Below the pieces are notes generated by a model. The model made no database searches and had not been told where the DNA came from. It worked only from the letters and a program-made list of their open reading frames with translations. From a virus, in the IMG/VR virus record IMGVR_UViG_3300034737_000014, positions 1 through 60,641 of that record: DNA of 60,641 bases, one strand, 5' to 3'. Of this stretch, positions 1-6,543 are shown piece by piece (position 1 is the stretch's first letter; each line of letters opens with the position of its first letter). The position numbers were made by a program, and so were the translations under genes.

Positions 1-55
1 TTTGGTTTTGCCCGTGTTGATCTCGGTAACAATTTTGCATTTGATGGTTTTGTTG
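1..55. repeat. Terminal overlap, copy 1 (circular assembly join)
   Basis: These 55 bases are identical to the last 55 bases of the window (60587-60641). An open reading frame runs through the join without a break, so the two ends are one sequence in a circular or circularly permuted genome. A perfect overlap of 55 bases is what a de Bruijn assembler with k=55 leaves at a closed circle, so this is an assembly join, not evidence of a biological terminal repeat. Confidence 0.93.
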
Positions 56-228
56 ATGTGTCTGCCCCTAACCAAGGGCAAGCGCAGTGGTTAGCGCAGC
101 CTTCTATTATGTACAGCTTTAATAAATCCTTTAGTGCCGGTATTGAACAACAGCTATACCTTAATAAGGGGTATGTTAAAGGACTCGATGAGTCAGTCCC
201 CCAGTTGAAACTTGTTTATGGATGGTAA
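1..228 (+). CDS. Outer-membrane beta-barrel protein, C-terminal part (continues from 60170)
   Basis: This is the second part of a 214-aa protein that begins at 60170 and is cut by the break point; frame 1 continues exactly from the frame at the right end. The segment alternates hydrophobic and polar residues, as expected of transmembrane beta strands, and the chain ends in an aromatic residue (final residues VYGW), the usual C-terminal signal of outer-membrane barrels. The pattern resembles Tsx/OmpK-type channels. It lies directly before a holin-like gene in the lysis region. See 60170-60641 for the N-terminal part and signal peptide. Confidence 0.85.
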   Translation, partial: FGFARVDLGNNFAFDGFVDVSAPNQGQAQWLAQPSIMYSFNKSFSAGIEQQLYLNKGYVKGLDESVPQLKLVYGW

Positions 229-232
229 AATT

Positions 233-511
233 ATGAAATTTGATGCACGTTATTTATGGTTGCTTGTAGTACCAGCAGTAGTATTGGGGTTAATTAACCT
301 AGATTTACTGATCGAGTATGTAAGTGTTTTATCCATCGTTCTCCTGATTGCCGGATTTACCCACATCATTAGGAAAATCTTAATGCCTTATGTTGATATG
401 GGAAAACTAATTGACGATGGTGCGGACAAGGGTTTGGTTTTCTTGGGCATGTCGATCATGATCAGTGCGTTTGCACTTGTCCTAGCGGCGCTGATTCATG
501 TCGGTCATTGA
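233..511 (+). CDS. Small membrane protein, holin candidate
   Basis: A 92-aa, very hydrophobic protein with about three membrane segments (roughly residues 6-24, 27-47 and 66-88) and short charged linkers. Size, topology and position, just before the muralytic enzyme and spanins, fit a class I holin that would release the endolysin. The ATG at 233 is chosen over an in-frame upstream ATG at 212, because 212 lies inside the end of the barrel gene and 233 has a GGATGG-type ribosome site. It overlaps the transglycosylase by 14 bp. No holin family can be named from sequence alone, and a second candidate exists at 59394. Confidence 0.6.
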   Translation: MKFDARYLWLLVVPAVVLGLINLDLLIEYVSVLSIVLLIAGFTHIIRKILMPYVDMGKLIDDGADKGLVFLGMSIMISAFALVLAALIHVGH

Positions 512-1085
512 TTTAGCAATGCCTCTTCTACCTGTTCTTAAAGAGGAACAGGTAGCATATTGGTGCGATCATCCCAAACCTACGCTACTTGCGGGCCAAG
601 TAGAGCAGGAAAGCGGATGGAAGGTTAATGCAACGCTAAAGACAGACAGGGAGTTCGGCGCTGGTTTAGCACAGTTCACTAAGACAGCTACCTTCGATGC
701 TATTGAGGAGCTTAAAGCAAAACATCCGACTGTGTTTGGCGATTGGTCTTTCACTAACCCATATACTCCCCGTTATCAGCTACGGGGTTTAGTCGTTTAC
801 ATGCACGACTTGAGTAGCGAGATTAGGGGCGCGGCAACGCCAGATGATAATTACAGAATGACACTATCGGCTTACAATGGTGGAATAGGCGGCTTGCGTA
901 AAGAGCGATTAAAGTGTAGCATTATGCCTAACTGTAACCCAAATGTGTGGTACGGCAATGTTGAATTAAGTAGTGTTAAAAGCCATAAGGCGTTTAAGGG
1001 GTACGGCCAAAGTCCTTATGATATTAACCGTGGCTACATTAAACTGGTCTATGAACGTGCCAAGAAATATGAAGGGCTATATTGA
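498..1085 (+). CDS. Lytic transglycosylase endolysin (SLT/goose-lysozyme-like fold)
   Basis: A 195-aa enzyme that should cleave peptidoglycan between MurNAc and GlcNAc. Motifs in order are QVEQESGW (residues 34-41, with the probable catalytic glutamate at E38), GAGLAQFT (about 54-61) and LSAYNGG (about 122-128), the typical order in soluble lytic transglycosylases. There is no signal peptide, so export would depend on the upstream holin candidate. It overlaps the holin-like gene, and its stop overlaps the start of the inner-membrane spanin (TGATG), which makes a compact lysis operon. It could instead be a virion-associated hydrolase, but the context favours lysis. Confidence 0.88.
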   Translation: MSVIDLAMPLLPVLKEEQVAYWCDHPKPTLLAGQVEQESGWKVNATLKTDREFGAGLAQFTKTATFDAIEELKAKHPTVFGDWSFTNPYTPRYQLRGLVVYMHDLSSEIRGAATPDDNYRMTLSAYNGGIGGLRKERLKCSIMPNCNPNVWYGNVELSSVKSHKAFKGYGQSPYDINRGYIKLVYERAKKYEGLY

Positions 1086-1561
1086 TGTGGTTTTACCCTA
1101 CAGTAGCAGCAGCGGTTATCGGTTTTTTCACCGGTTGGTATATAAACGGGTTAAGGCTCAATGCCGAGATTAATTCGTTGCACGCTACTTGGAATGAAGC
1201 TTACGCCAACCAAGCAAAGATTACTATGGACAAAGAGCACGAGCTTAATCAGCTAAACGTACAGGTGGAGGCGAATAATGCTAACCAAGCAAAAGCAATT
1301 AATGATGCGCATGATAAAAATATCAAGCTTGCTACTGACATTAAGCGGTTGCAGCAATCAGCCAGTGTCAGTTACGGCACCGTGCCCAGCGCCAGTGCTA
1401 CCTGCAAGTGTGCAAGCACAACCGCCAGGAGCGAATTTTCAGACGAGAGTATCAGCCTTCTTGTCAACCTGGCGAGAGAAGCTGACGACGCGGCAAGATA
1501 CGCCAACACCTGCCACGAGTGGGCAATAGGCGTTGCCAAAGAATTAGATAAACAACGGTAG
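1085..1561 (+). CDS. i-spanin (Rz-like inner-membrane spanin)
   Basis: A 158-aa protein with one N-terminal membrane anchor (about residues 4-20) followed by a long, charged, helical periplasmic domain rich in Asn, Ala, Gln and Lys, the classic Rz architecture. With an outer-membrane lipoprotein partner it fuses the two membranes in the last step of Gram-negative lysis. The partner is nested in the +1 frame at 1278-1529. The ATG at 1085 is preferred to a TTG at 1082; it overlaps the transglycosylase stop and has an AGGG ribosome site. Confidence 0.85.
   Translation: MWFYPTVAAAVIGFFTGWYINGLRLNAEINSLHATWNEAYANQAKITMDKEHELNQLNVQVEANNANQAKAINDAHDKNIKLATDIKRLQQSASVSYGTVPSASATCKCASTTARSEFSDESISLLVNLAREADDAARYANTCHEWAIGVAKELDKQR
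1278..1529 (+). CDS. o-spanin (Rz1-like lipoprotein) nested within the i-spanin gene
   Basis: An 83-aa reading frame lies entirely inside the i-spanin gene in another frame. It has a Lys-rich N-terminus, a hydrophobic core and the lipobox LSGC with the lipidated cysteine at residue 25. The mature part of about 59 aa is rich in proline, alanine and glutamine. This is the standard outer-membrane spanin subunit in an embedded Rz/Rz1 arrangement. The start at 1278 is supported by GGAGG six bases upstream of the ATG, the best ribosome site in the lysis region. Confidence 0.88.
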   Translation: MLTKQKQLMMRMIKISSLLLTLSGCSNQPVSVTAPCPAPVLPASVQAQPPGANFQTRVSAFLSTWREKLTTRQDTPTPATSGQ

Positions 1562-1569
1562 AATAGACG

Positions 1570-3186
1570 ATGATTATATCCAGTTTCCTAGGGGAGATGC
1601 CAGGACAAGGTGATTTAGGCAAACCCATAAACGCGGCTGACTTCGCGTCTAACTTATTGCTAGACGAAGGCCTGTTTCCTAAGTCATTCATTGTTACACA
1701 AGTATCGACTATTACCGAAGCGGACCAGTCAGTTGTTCGCATTGACGGCCAGGCCTACACACTACCCGCCGGCTTCGTTGCACGATCTCCGTTGGCTAAT
1801 GACGCAAAGGGGCGCATATACTACACATACGACACTCCTACCGACGGACAGACGGCATATGTTGTCTATTCAAAAGGCACCGACGGCCGCTTGCTCGGCG
1901 CTAACTCTGTCGTGCGTAAATTAGGCGTACCGCTGCCGTCAACGCCAAGTATTACTATTACTATTACTAACACCACGATTGACCCCCCTGTCGGAGAGGT
2001 GCCAGTAGCCACCTACTATGCAATTACGCTAACTAACGAGTGGGGCGAAGAGGGCGCGCTATCTAGCGCGTCACAACAGGCTATACTATACTCCAACACT
2101 ACGGTTGTTATTGACCGCCCTGCTGAGGCTTTAGGCGTTGACATCGCCAAGTGGAATATCTACATGGCTAACAACGGTCAATGGCAGTTCATGCAAGAGG
2201 TAGACAAAGCAACGTCTAGCGTAACACTGGTAGGCGACGCAGCTAAGTACCCAGCGCTCGGCGAAGTATGCCCATCACTTGATTGGTTGCCTCCGCCGAC
2301 AGATATTAAAGGCTTGGTCGCTATGTCTGGCGGTTTTATGGCGGCTTATTCTGGGCGTAACTTAGTATGTAGCGAACCCTATTTGCCACACGCTTGGCCA
2401 TCAGGCTATAGCTACCCAGTGCAGTACGATATTCTAGGTATCGTTCCTGTATCAGGTGGGGCAATCGTTGTTACCAACGGCCGGCAGTATGCCGCTTTAG
2501 GGGCTTCGCCGTCTACGCTACAGTTACAACAACTGGAAATGGACGCCGGTTGTGTTAGCCGCGATTCGATTATTGATATGGGTGAGTATGCAGTCTACGC
2601 ATCAACGGTCGGCCTAATTAAAATGGGCTTACAGGGTGTTGAGCTAATCAGTCAGGCGGCGTTCTCGCGCCATGCGTGGCGATCAGTTAACCCATCAAGT
2701 ATTAAGGCAATGCGGGTTAAGCATTACTACGTGTTCCAGTCAAATAATACACCAGTGTATGTGCTAGACACCAATACAGGCGTGTTTACCCGCACTGACA
2801 AGCTGAACCTAACACAGTTCTATCGCGGTTTTTATGACCCTACGGATGACCTAACCTACGCCATTAAGCATGATACAACGTTAACGCTTAACACAATCGG
2901 TATCGACTTTACGACCGGAAGTGTGTGGGAGTCGAGAGCACTGGCAAGCAATGCTGGCATTGCTCCGTCTTGGGGGCAGATTGACGCCGATACCTACCCA
3001 GTAACGCTTGAGTTCGGCACATCAGAAACAGGAACAGCATTTACCTACCAGGCATACACAGTCAACGATAGAAAACCGTTTAGATTGGCGTCGGGCCGAG
3101 AGGCGTTTGCCAAATTTCGCCTGTCTAACTTCCACGGCCAGATTTACCGTGTCGTGTTAACCAACGATAGGAGTGAATTTGTATGA
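1570..3186 (+). CDS. Virion structural protein, tail hub/needle-associated (beta-rich)
   Basis: A 538-aa protein rich in Thr, Val, Tyr and Gly with no membrane segment and many short beta-type stretches such as GGFMAAYSGRNLVCSEP and NGRQYAALG, which suggest repeated beta-propeller blades. It is the first of four overlapping genes (1570-5676) at the far end of the late arm, just before a lambda-J-like tip protein, so a role in the tail hub or tail tip is the best inference. I do not recognise a named family with certainty. Confidence 0.6.
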   Translation: MIISSFLGEMPGQGDLGKPINAADFASNLLLDEGLFPKSFIVTQVSTITEADQSVVRIDGQAYTLPAGFVARSPLANDAKGRIYYTYDTPTDGQTAYVVYSKGTDGRLLGANSVVRKLGVPLPSTPSITITITNTTIDPPVGEVPVATYYAITLTNEWGEEGALSSASQQAILYSNTTVVIDRPAEALGVDIAKWNIYMANNGQWQFMQEVDKATSSVTLVGDAAKYPALGEVCPSLDWLPPPTDIKGLVAMSGGFMAAYSGRNLVCSEPYLPHAWPSGYSYPVQYDILGIVPVSGGAIVVTNGRQYAALGASPSTLQLQQLEMDAGCVSRDSIIDMGEYAVYASTVGLIKMGLQGVELISQAAFSRHAWRSVNPSSIKAMRVKHYYVFQSNNTPVYVLDTNTGVFTRTDKLNLTQFYRGFYDPTDDLTYAIKHDTTLTLNTIGIDFTTGSVWESRALASNAGIAPSWGQIDADTYPVTLEFGTSETGTAFTYQAYTVNDRKPFRLASGREAFAKFRLSNFHGQIYRVVLTNDRSEFV

Positions 3187-4337
3187 TGTGGGCACCGGCC
3201 ACCTCCGGCGCTAGCACGAATCGTAATGTCGCTGCGCTTCCGATTCTGCCTAACGACGCAAACATTAACCCCCAGCTTTTGGCGCGGCTACAGGCCGCTG
3301 TTGAGCGTATAGCTACGCTCGACGGACAGCGCGGTGATGCCCTAGATGCTGCACTTACTAAGCGCGATTTGGTAAATGTTGGACTGCTAAAAGTAGGACA
3401 GAATGGCAGTATTGACGGCCTAAACGATAGCACTTTCTCCGGAGGCTGGACGAACATTCCATACCTTGATGCTATGCCTACGCCAGCTCCGCCAACATTC
3501 AAAACAGGGATAGGCGCAAACTTCCTTTTCTGGCAGCTACCAACCGCAAGAGGCGTAGGCGCTACCCAAGTATTCAGGCGCACAGACAACGCGGACGGGG
3601 CAATTATTGCCGCCCCCACCGGTTCTATATACGCTGACTTGCCTGTAGACTACGGTACTACCTACTACTATAAGATTCGTTTTGTGAGTGAACGTGGCGT
3701 TGCTGGGGACTGGTCGAGTGAGGTTGCAGTAGTTTCGGAAGCCGACCCTGCTTATTTGATTGAGACGCTACAGGGCAAAGTAGATGACTCTCTCCTGGCC
3801 CAGGACCTAAGAAACCAAGTGGCTATAGGGGGAGAACTAAAGGATTCTATCACTTCTGTAGCCGGAACTGGCGGAAGAAACGCTGGCTTTTCCTTCGGTT
3901 CAGACGGAAAAGTGTCGGGTTTTTATGTTATGGCCGACATGTTTGCTGTTCTGTCGTCCGCTAACGGGGCGCCAGTTACGCCATTCATTGTATCCGGTAA
4001 TAACACGTATATCAACAACGCCACTATTAAAGACGCTTCTATAACAGGGGCTAAGATAGCAAACGCAACGATTACCTCTGCGAACATCGCCAGCTTGGAC
4101 GTAATGGCAGTGGCCGTCGGCGGCACTATTAACTCAAGTAACTATAACCAGACAACGAAAACTGGCTGGGCCATTAACCAAGACGGCTCGGCTTTCTTTG
4201 GCGGCAATACGTCGTTTGGCGGTAAGCTAGATGTTAGACGAGCGGGGAGCGGTGCTGGTGTAGATATTACGAATGACGGCATTAAGGTTTATGACAATAA
4301 CGGCGTGTTGCGCGTAGTGATAGGGAAATTGGCATGA
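3183..4337 (+). CDS. Tail tip / host-specificity protein (lambda J C-terminal-like, DUF1983-like)
   Basis: A 384-aa protein. The N-terminal 70 residues are helical. Residues about 95-190 form a fibronectin-III-like domain (YADLPVDYGTTYYYKIRFVSERG). Residues about 240-384 resemble the lambda J C-terminus / DUF1983, with the sequence FYVMADMFAVLSS, then TPFIVSGNNTYINNATIKDASI, and a repetitive INxDGSAFFGG end. Such proteins tip or decorate the tail and help select the host. ATG codons at 3183 and 3186 are both possible, and AGGAG lies about ten bases upstream. It overlaps both neighbours by about 4 bp. Confidence 0.75.
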   Translation: MMWAPATSGASTNRNVAALPILPNDANINPQLLARLQAAVERIATLDGQRGDALDAALTKRDLVNVGLLKVGQNGSIDGLNDSTFSGGWTNIPYLDAMPTPAPPTFKTGIGANFLFWQLPTARGVGATQVFRRTDNADGAIIAAPTGSIYADLPVDYGTTYYYKIRFVSERGVAGDWSSEVAVVSEADPAYLIETLQGKVDDSLLAQDLRNQVAIGGELKDSITSVAGTGGRNAGFSFGSDGKVSGFYVMADMFAVLSSANGAPVTPFIVSGNNTYINNATIKDASITGAKIANATITSANIASLDVMAVAVGGTINSSNYNQTTKTGWAINQDGSAFFGGNTSFGGKLDVRRAGSGAGVDITNDGIKVYDNNGVLRVVIGKLA

Positions 4338-4642
4338 GTACAGGTGTTGGTTTTTACGATGAGAACGGTGCTCCGTTATGGGACACAACGGACTTTAACA
4401 TAAATACATACGGAGTTTACACAATAAACGCCGGGACTAGGGTTACAATACCTCTACCAAAAGAGCTTTACAACAGTAACATATACCTTCGGCGTAGGAA
4501 CGTAATCTCGCCTGGGGCTGTATATAGCTCGGCGCAGGTTTTTGATGCTTACGTACAAAGAGACCCAGCATCCCTAAGCATATATGTAGTTGTTGACGCA
4601 TCAAGGGCGCCTGCTGGTGTATTGGAAATTTACGTAAAATGA
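4334..4642 (+). CDS. Small beta-rich tail protein
   Basis: A 102-aa protein without membrane segments, mostly beta-type, with alternating Val/Ile/Tyr and Thr/Asn and the basic patch LRRRN at about 52-56. The gene overlaps the tip protein before it and the 345-aa protein after it by 4 bp each, so all three are translationally coupled. A role as an accessory of the tail tip is inferred from position only; no family is recognised. Confidence 0.55.
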   Translation: MSTGVGFYDENGAPLWDTTDFNINTYGVYTINAGTRVTIPLPKELYNSNIYLRRRNVISPGAVYSSAQVFDAYVQRDPASLSIYVVVDASRAPAGVLEIYVK

Positions 4643-5676
4643 GTTTATACGGTGGTCTATTCTATAACGACATAGGCACAGCATACGTCTCCGCCGATGT
4701 TCCCCACCTATATAGGGCCTGGACCGGCGTGGGGACTTGGGTATATCAGGGACACGCTTTCAATGGATTTCCGAAATACGTAGGCATATATTCAGGCAGC
4801 TACACCGTTTATAAATGGGTTACTTTCCTGCCATATATAGCCGGTGTTGGGGCGCCGTTATTGGTGTCTATGCGAGTTCCGAGTAGTGGCGTTCATGCCA
4901 TAGACTCCATAGAGCCTACCAACGGGGGATGGAACGTTTTCGGCACATCCGCCCCAAAAACGATAATATCGCAGTCTGCTACAACCCCCTGGTATAGCTA
5001 CAGCGGAAGGTACCTTAGACAGAACGAGTGCGGTTATGTATGGGTTGGAAATATGATACCGTCCGGACCGAGTGATGTTTTGGGGTATGATATCAACCCG
5101 GTAGATGCCCCAATGTTGCCGGTAATCGACGCCTATGCTGGCTACACGCCAAATATGCGTGACGGCTCAACGACCGGCATATCCATAGCTAACACTGCCG
5201 GGGTGGAAGTATTCGGGTATCCCGCTAAATTCAAACCAATTAAAGGGAGAGCAGACGTGTTAGTTGCCGCCCCTGTATCATTTTCTACCAATAGAACGCA
5301 GGCTTTAGTATCAGGAACATCAGGAAAGTCGATAGTTTTTTACGGAAGTGGCCAGTATCTTTTTGATCGTGCTTTTTATTATAAGTCAATTACTATGGAC
5401 TACGGCTGCGATGGTTATGGAGGATATATAGCCTCCTACCGCACGCTAGGACTTACAATAGTCCTACGCAACATGATAGCCGCGGACGGGTATGTATACC
5501 CTACACCGGTAAGCAACAGCGCATATAATGCGTTCTCCTACGTGGATAATTCACACTCTACTGACTCGTGGGGCGGCCCGATCTCCAATGTTAGTGGCAG
5601 CACCTCGTCTGGGTACCAGATTTCCACAACATCCATCAACCAAACGAGTGAGTATGCGGTGGCCATACCTATATAG
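4639..5676 (+). CDS. Distal tail-tip or receptor-binding protein, family unknown
   Basis: A 345-aa protein unusually rich in Tyr, Gly, Ser and Trp (for example WTGVGTWVYQGHAFNGFPKYVGIYSGSY at about 28-55), a composition common in receptor-binding and carbohydrate-contacting virion proteins. It has no signal peptide or membrane segment. It is the last gene of the rightward late arm before the convergent junction. The end-of-operon position and the aromatic-rich surface pattern make it a candidate adhesin, but this is inference. Confidence 0.5.
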   Translation: MSLYGGLFYNDIGTAYVSADVPHLYRAWTGVGTWVYQGHAFNGFPKYVGIYSGSYTVYKWVTFLPYIAGVGAPLLVSMRVPSSGVHAIDSIEPTNGGWNVFGTSAPKTIISQSATTPWYSYSGRYLRQNECGYVWVGNMIPSGPSDVLGYDINPVDAPMLPVIDAYAGYTPNMRDGSTTGISIANTAGVEVFGYPAKFKPIKGRADVLVAAPVSFSTNRTQALVSGTSGKSIVFYGSGQYLFDRAFYYKSITMDYGCDGYGGYIASYRTLGLTIVLRNMIAADGYVYPTPVSNSAYNAFSYVDNSHSTDSWGGPISNVSGSTSSGYQISTTSINQTSEYAVAIPI

Positions 5677-5725
5677 CCACCAACAAAACGCAGGACGCCT
5701 ACAGTCCTGACGCCACCTGATTCCA
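5677..5725. other. Convergent junction of late and early arms
   Basis: The two genome arms meet tail to tail in 49 bases. A small inverted repeat (AGGAC, 7-base loop, GTCCT, about 5693-5711) could act as a weak bidirectional stop, but no T-run follows it on either strand. No stronger terminator was seen, so read-through and antisense overlap here are possible. Confidence 0.4.
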
Positions 5726-5929
5726 TCACTCATCGTCCGTTTCCTCTTCGTCTTCTAACAATGCACGCCCTACTGATTTAGGGCGTACTTCCCACAAAGC
5801 ACAACTCGTAACGGTACAGGCTTCTACCTGCTGCCGCCAAGAGCCGCCGCCGTTATCGGGGTGATAACAGCACTCTTTGCATTTATCGTTGATTGACTTA
5901 CGTAGTCCTTTTCGTTTTTTGATTTCCAT
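5726..5929 (-). CDS. Small Cys-rich, probably zinc-binding phage protein
   Basis: A 67-aa basic-to-acidic protein with a cluster of cysteines (NDKCKECCYHPDNGGG, then WRQQVEACTVTSC) that looks like a compact zinc finger, followed by an LWEVRPKS segment and an acidic tail. Short proteins with the WRQQVE-C-VTSC core recur in tailed phages, but their function is not known to me. It is the last gene of the leftward early arm, downstream of the primase-helicase and the 200-aa unknown. Confidence 0.65.
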   Translation of the reverse strand: MEIKKRKGLRKSINDKCKECCYHPDNGGGSWRQQVEACTVTSCALWEVRPKSVGRALLEDEEETDDE

Positions 5930-5940
5930 GTTGTTTATCC

Positions 5941-6543
5941 TTATGGGTATTTGTAGTTGTTCTTGATAGGTGTTACGCCCCAGCGGTAAGCCGCCACGGC
6001 TGGGAAGTAGGATGATGCTAGCTTTCGTGATTCCCGTTCCGCGCCTTTAGGATTCGGGTACTGGAAGCACATAACGCCGGAGCCATATAGCGTCACCAGA
6101 TGACGAAGTGGTGGAGCAGGAGGCGGCGGCGTAAGAAGTAAAGGCAGATATGCTTTGTCAGTTCCCTCGTATCCTCTATGTTTGAATACAAGCTCACGGT
6201 CATGAAGCACGTACGCTAATAGCATTTCGCCTACGGTGCCTCTTGGTTTCTGCACTTCACTTAATCTCTGGGAGTTATTCGATAACCAGATCAGCTTACT
6301 GCGCCACCATCTGTCATCCTTAAGCATGAAGGGCGCGCCGGCTGTTATGACTAAGTTCGGATGTTTTAACACCTCAAAGAACGCCATAACCTCCGCTGCT
6401 CTAAATACACGGTCTCCCTTGTACAGCCCATCGGTGTGTATGAAGTGAAAAACATCGGCTGCCACTTTCATACGGTCAATAAAAACGGGGTCCTTGGCCC
6501 CGCTCTCATCAATGTAGGCTCGCAGATATTTGGTTTGCGCCAC
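5941..6543 (-). CDS. Hypothetical protein in the replication block
   Basis: A 200-aa soluble protein of unknown family. The N-terminus is rich in charged and aromatic residues (YLRAYIDESGAKDPVFIDRM), and a proline run (LLLTPPPPAPP) at about 135-145 separates it from a basic C-terminal part. It overlaps the end of the primase-helicase gene by 35 bp, so translation is probably coupled and a replication-linked role is plausible. No catalytic motif was found. Confidence 0.55.
   Translation of the reverse strand: MAQTKYLRAYIDESGAKDPVFIDRMKVAADVFHFIHTDGLYKGDRVFRAAEVMAFFEVLKHPNLVITAGAPFMLKDDRWWRSKLIWLSNNSQRLSEVQKPRGTVGEMLLAYVLHDRELVFKHRGYEGTDKAYLPLLLTPPPPAPPLRHLVTLYGSGVMCFQYPNPKGAERESRKLASSYFPAVAAYRWGVTPIKNNYKYP

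Noticed and set aside
1-55. True biological direct terminal repeat
   Set aside because: Perfect 55-base length equals a usual assembler k-mer and the repeat lies inside a gene.
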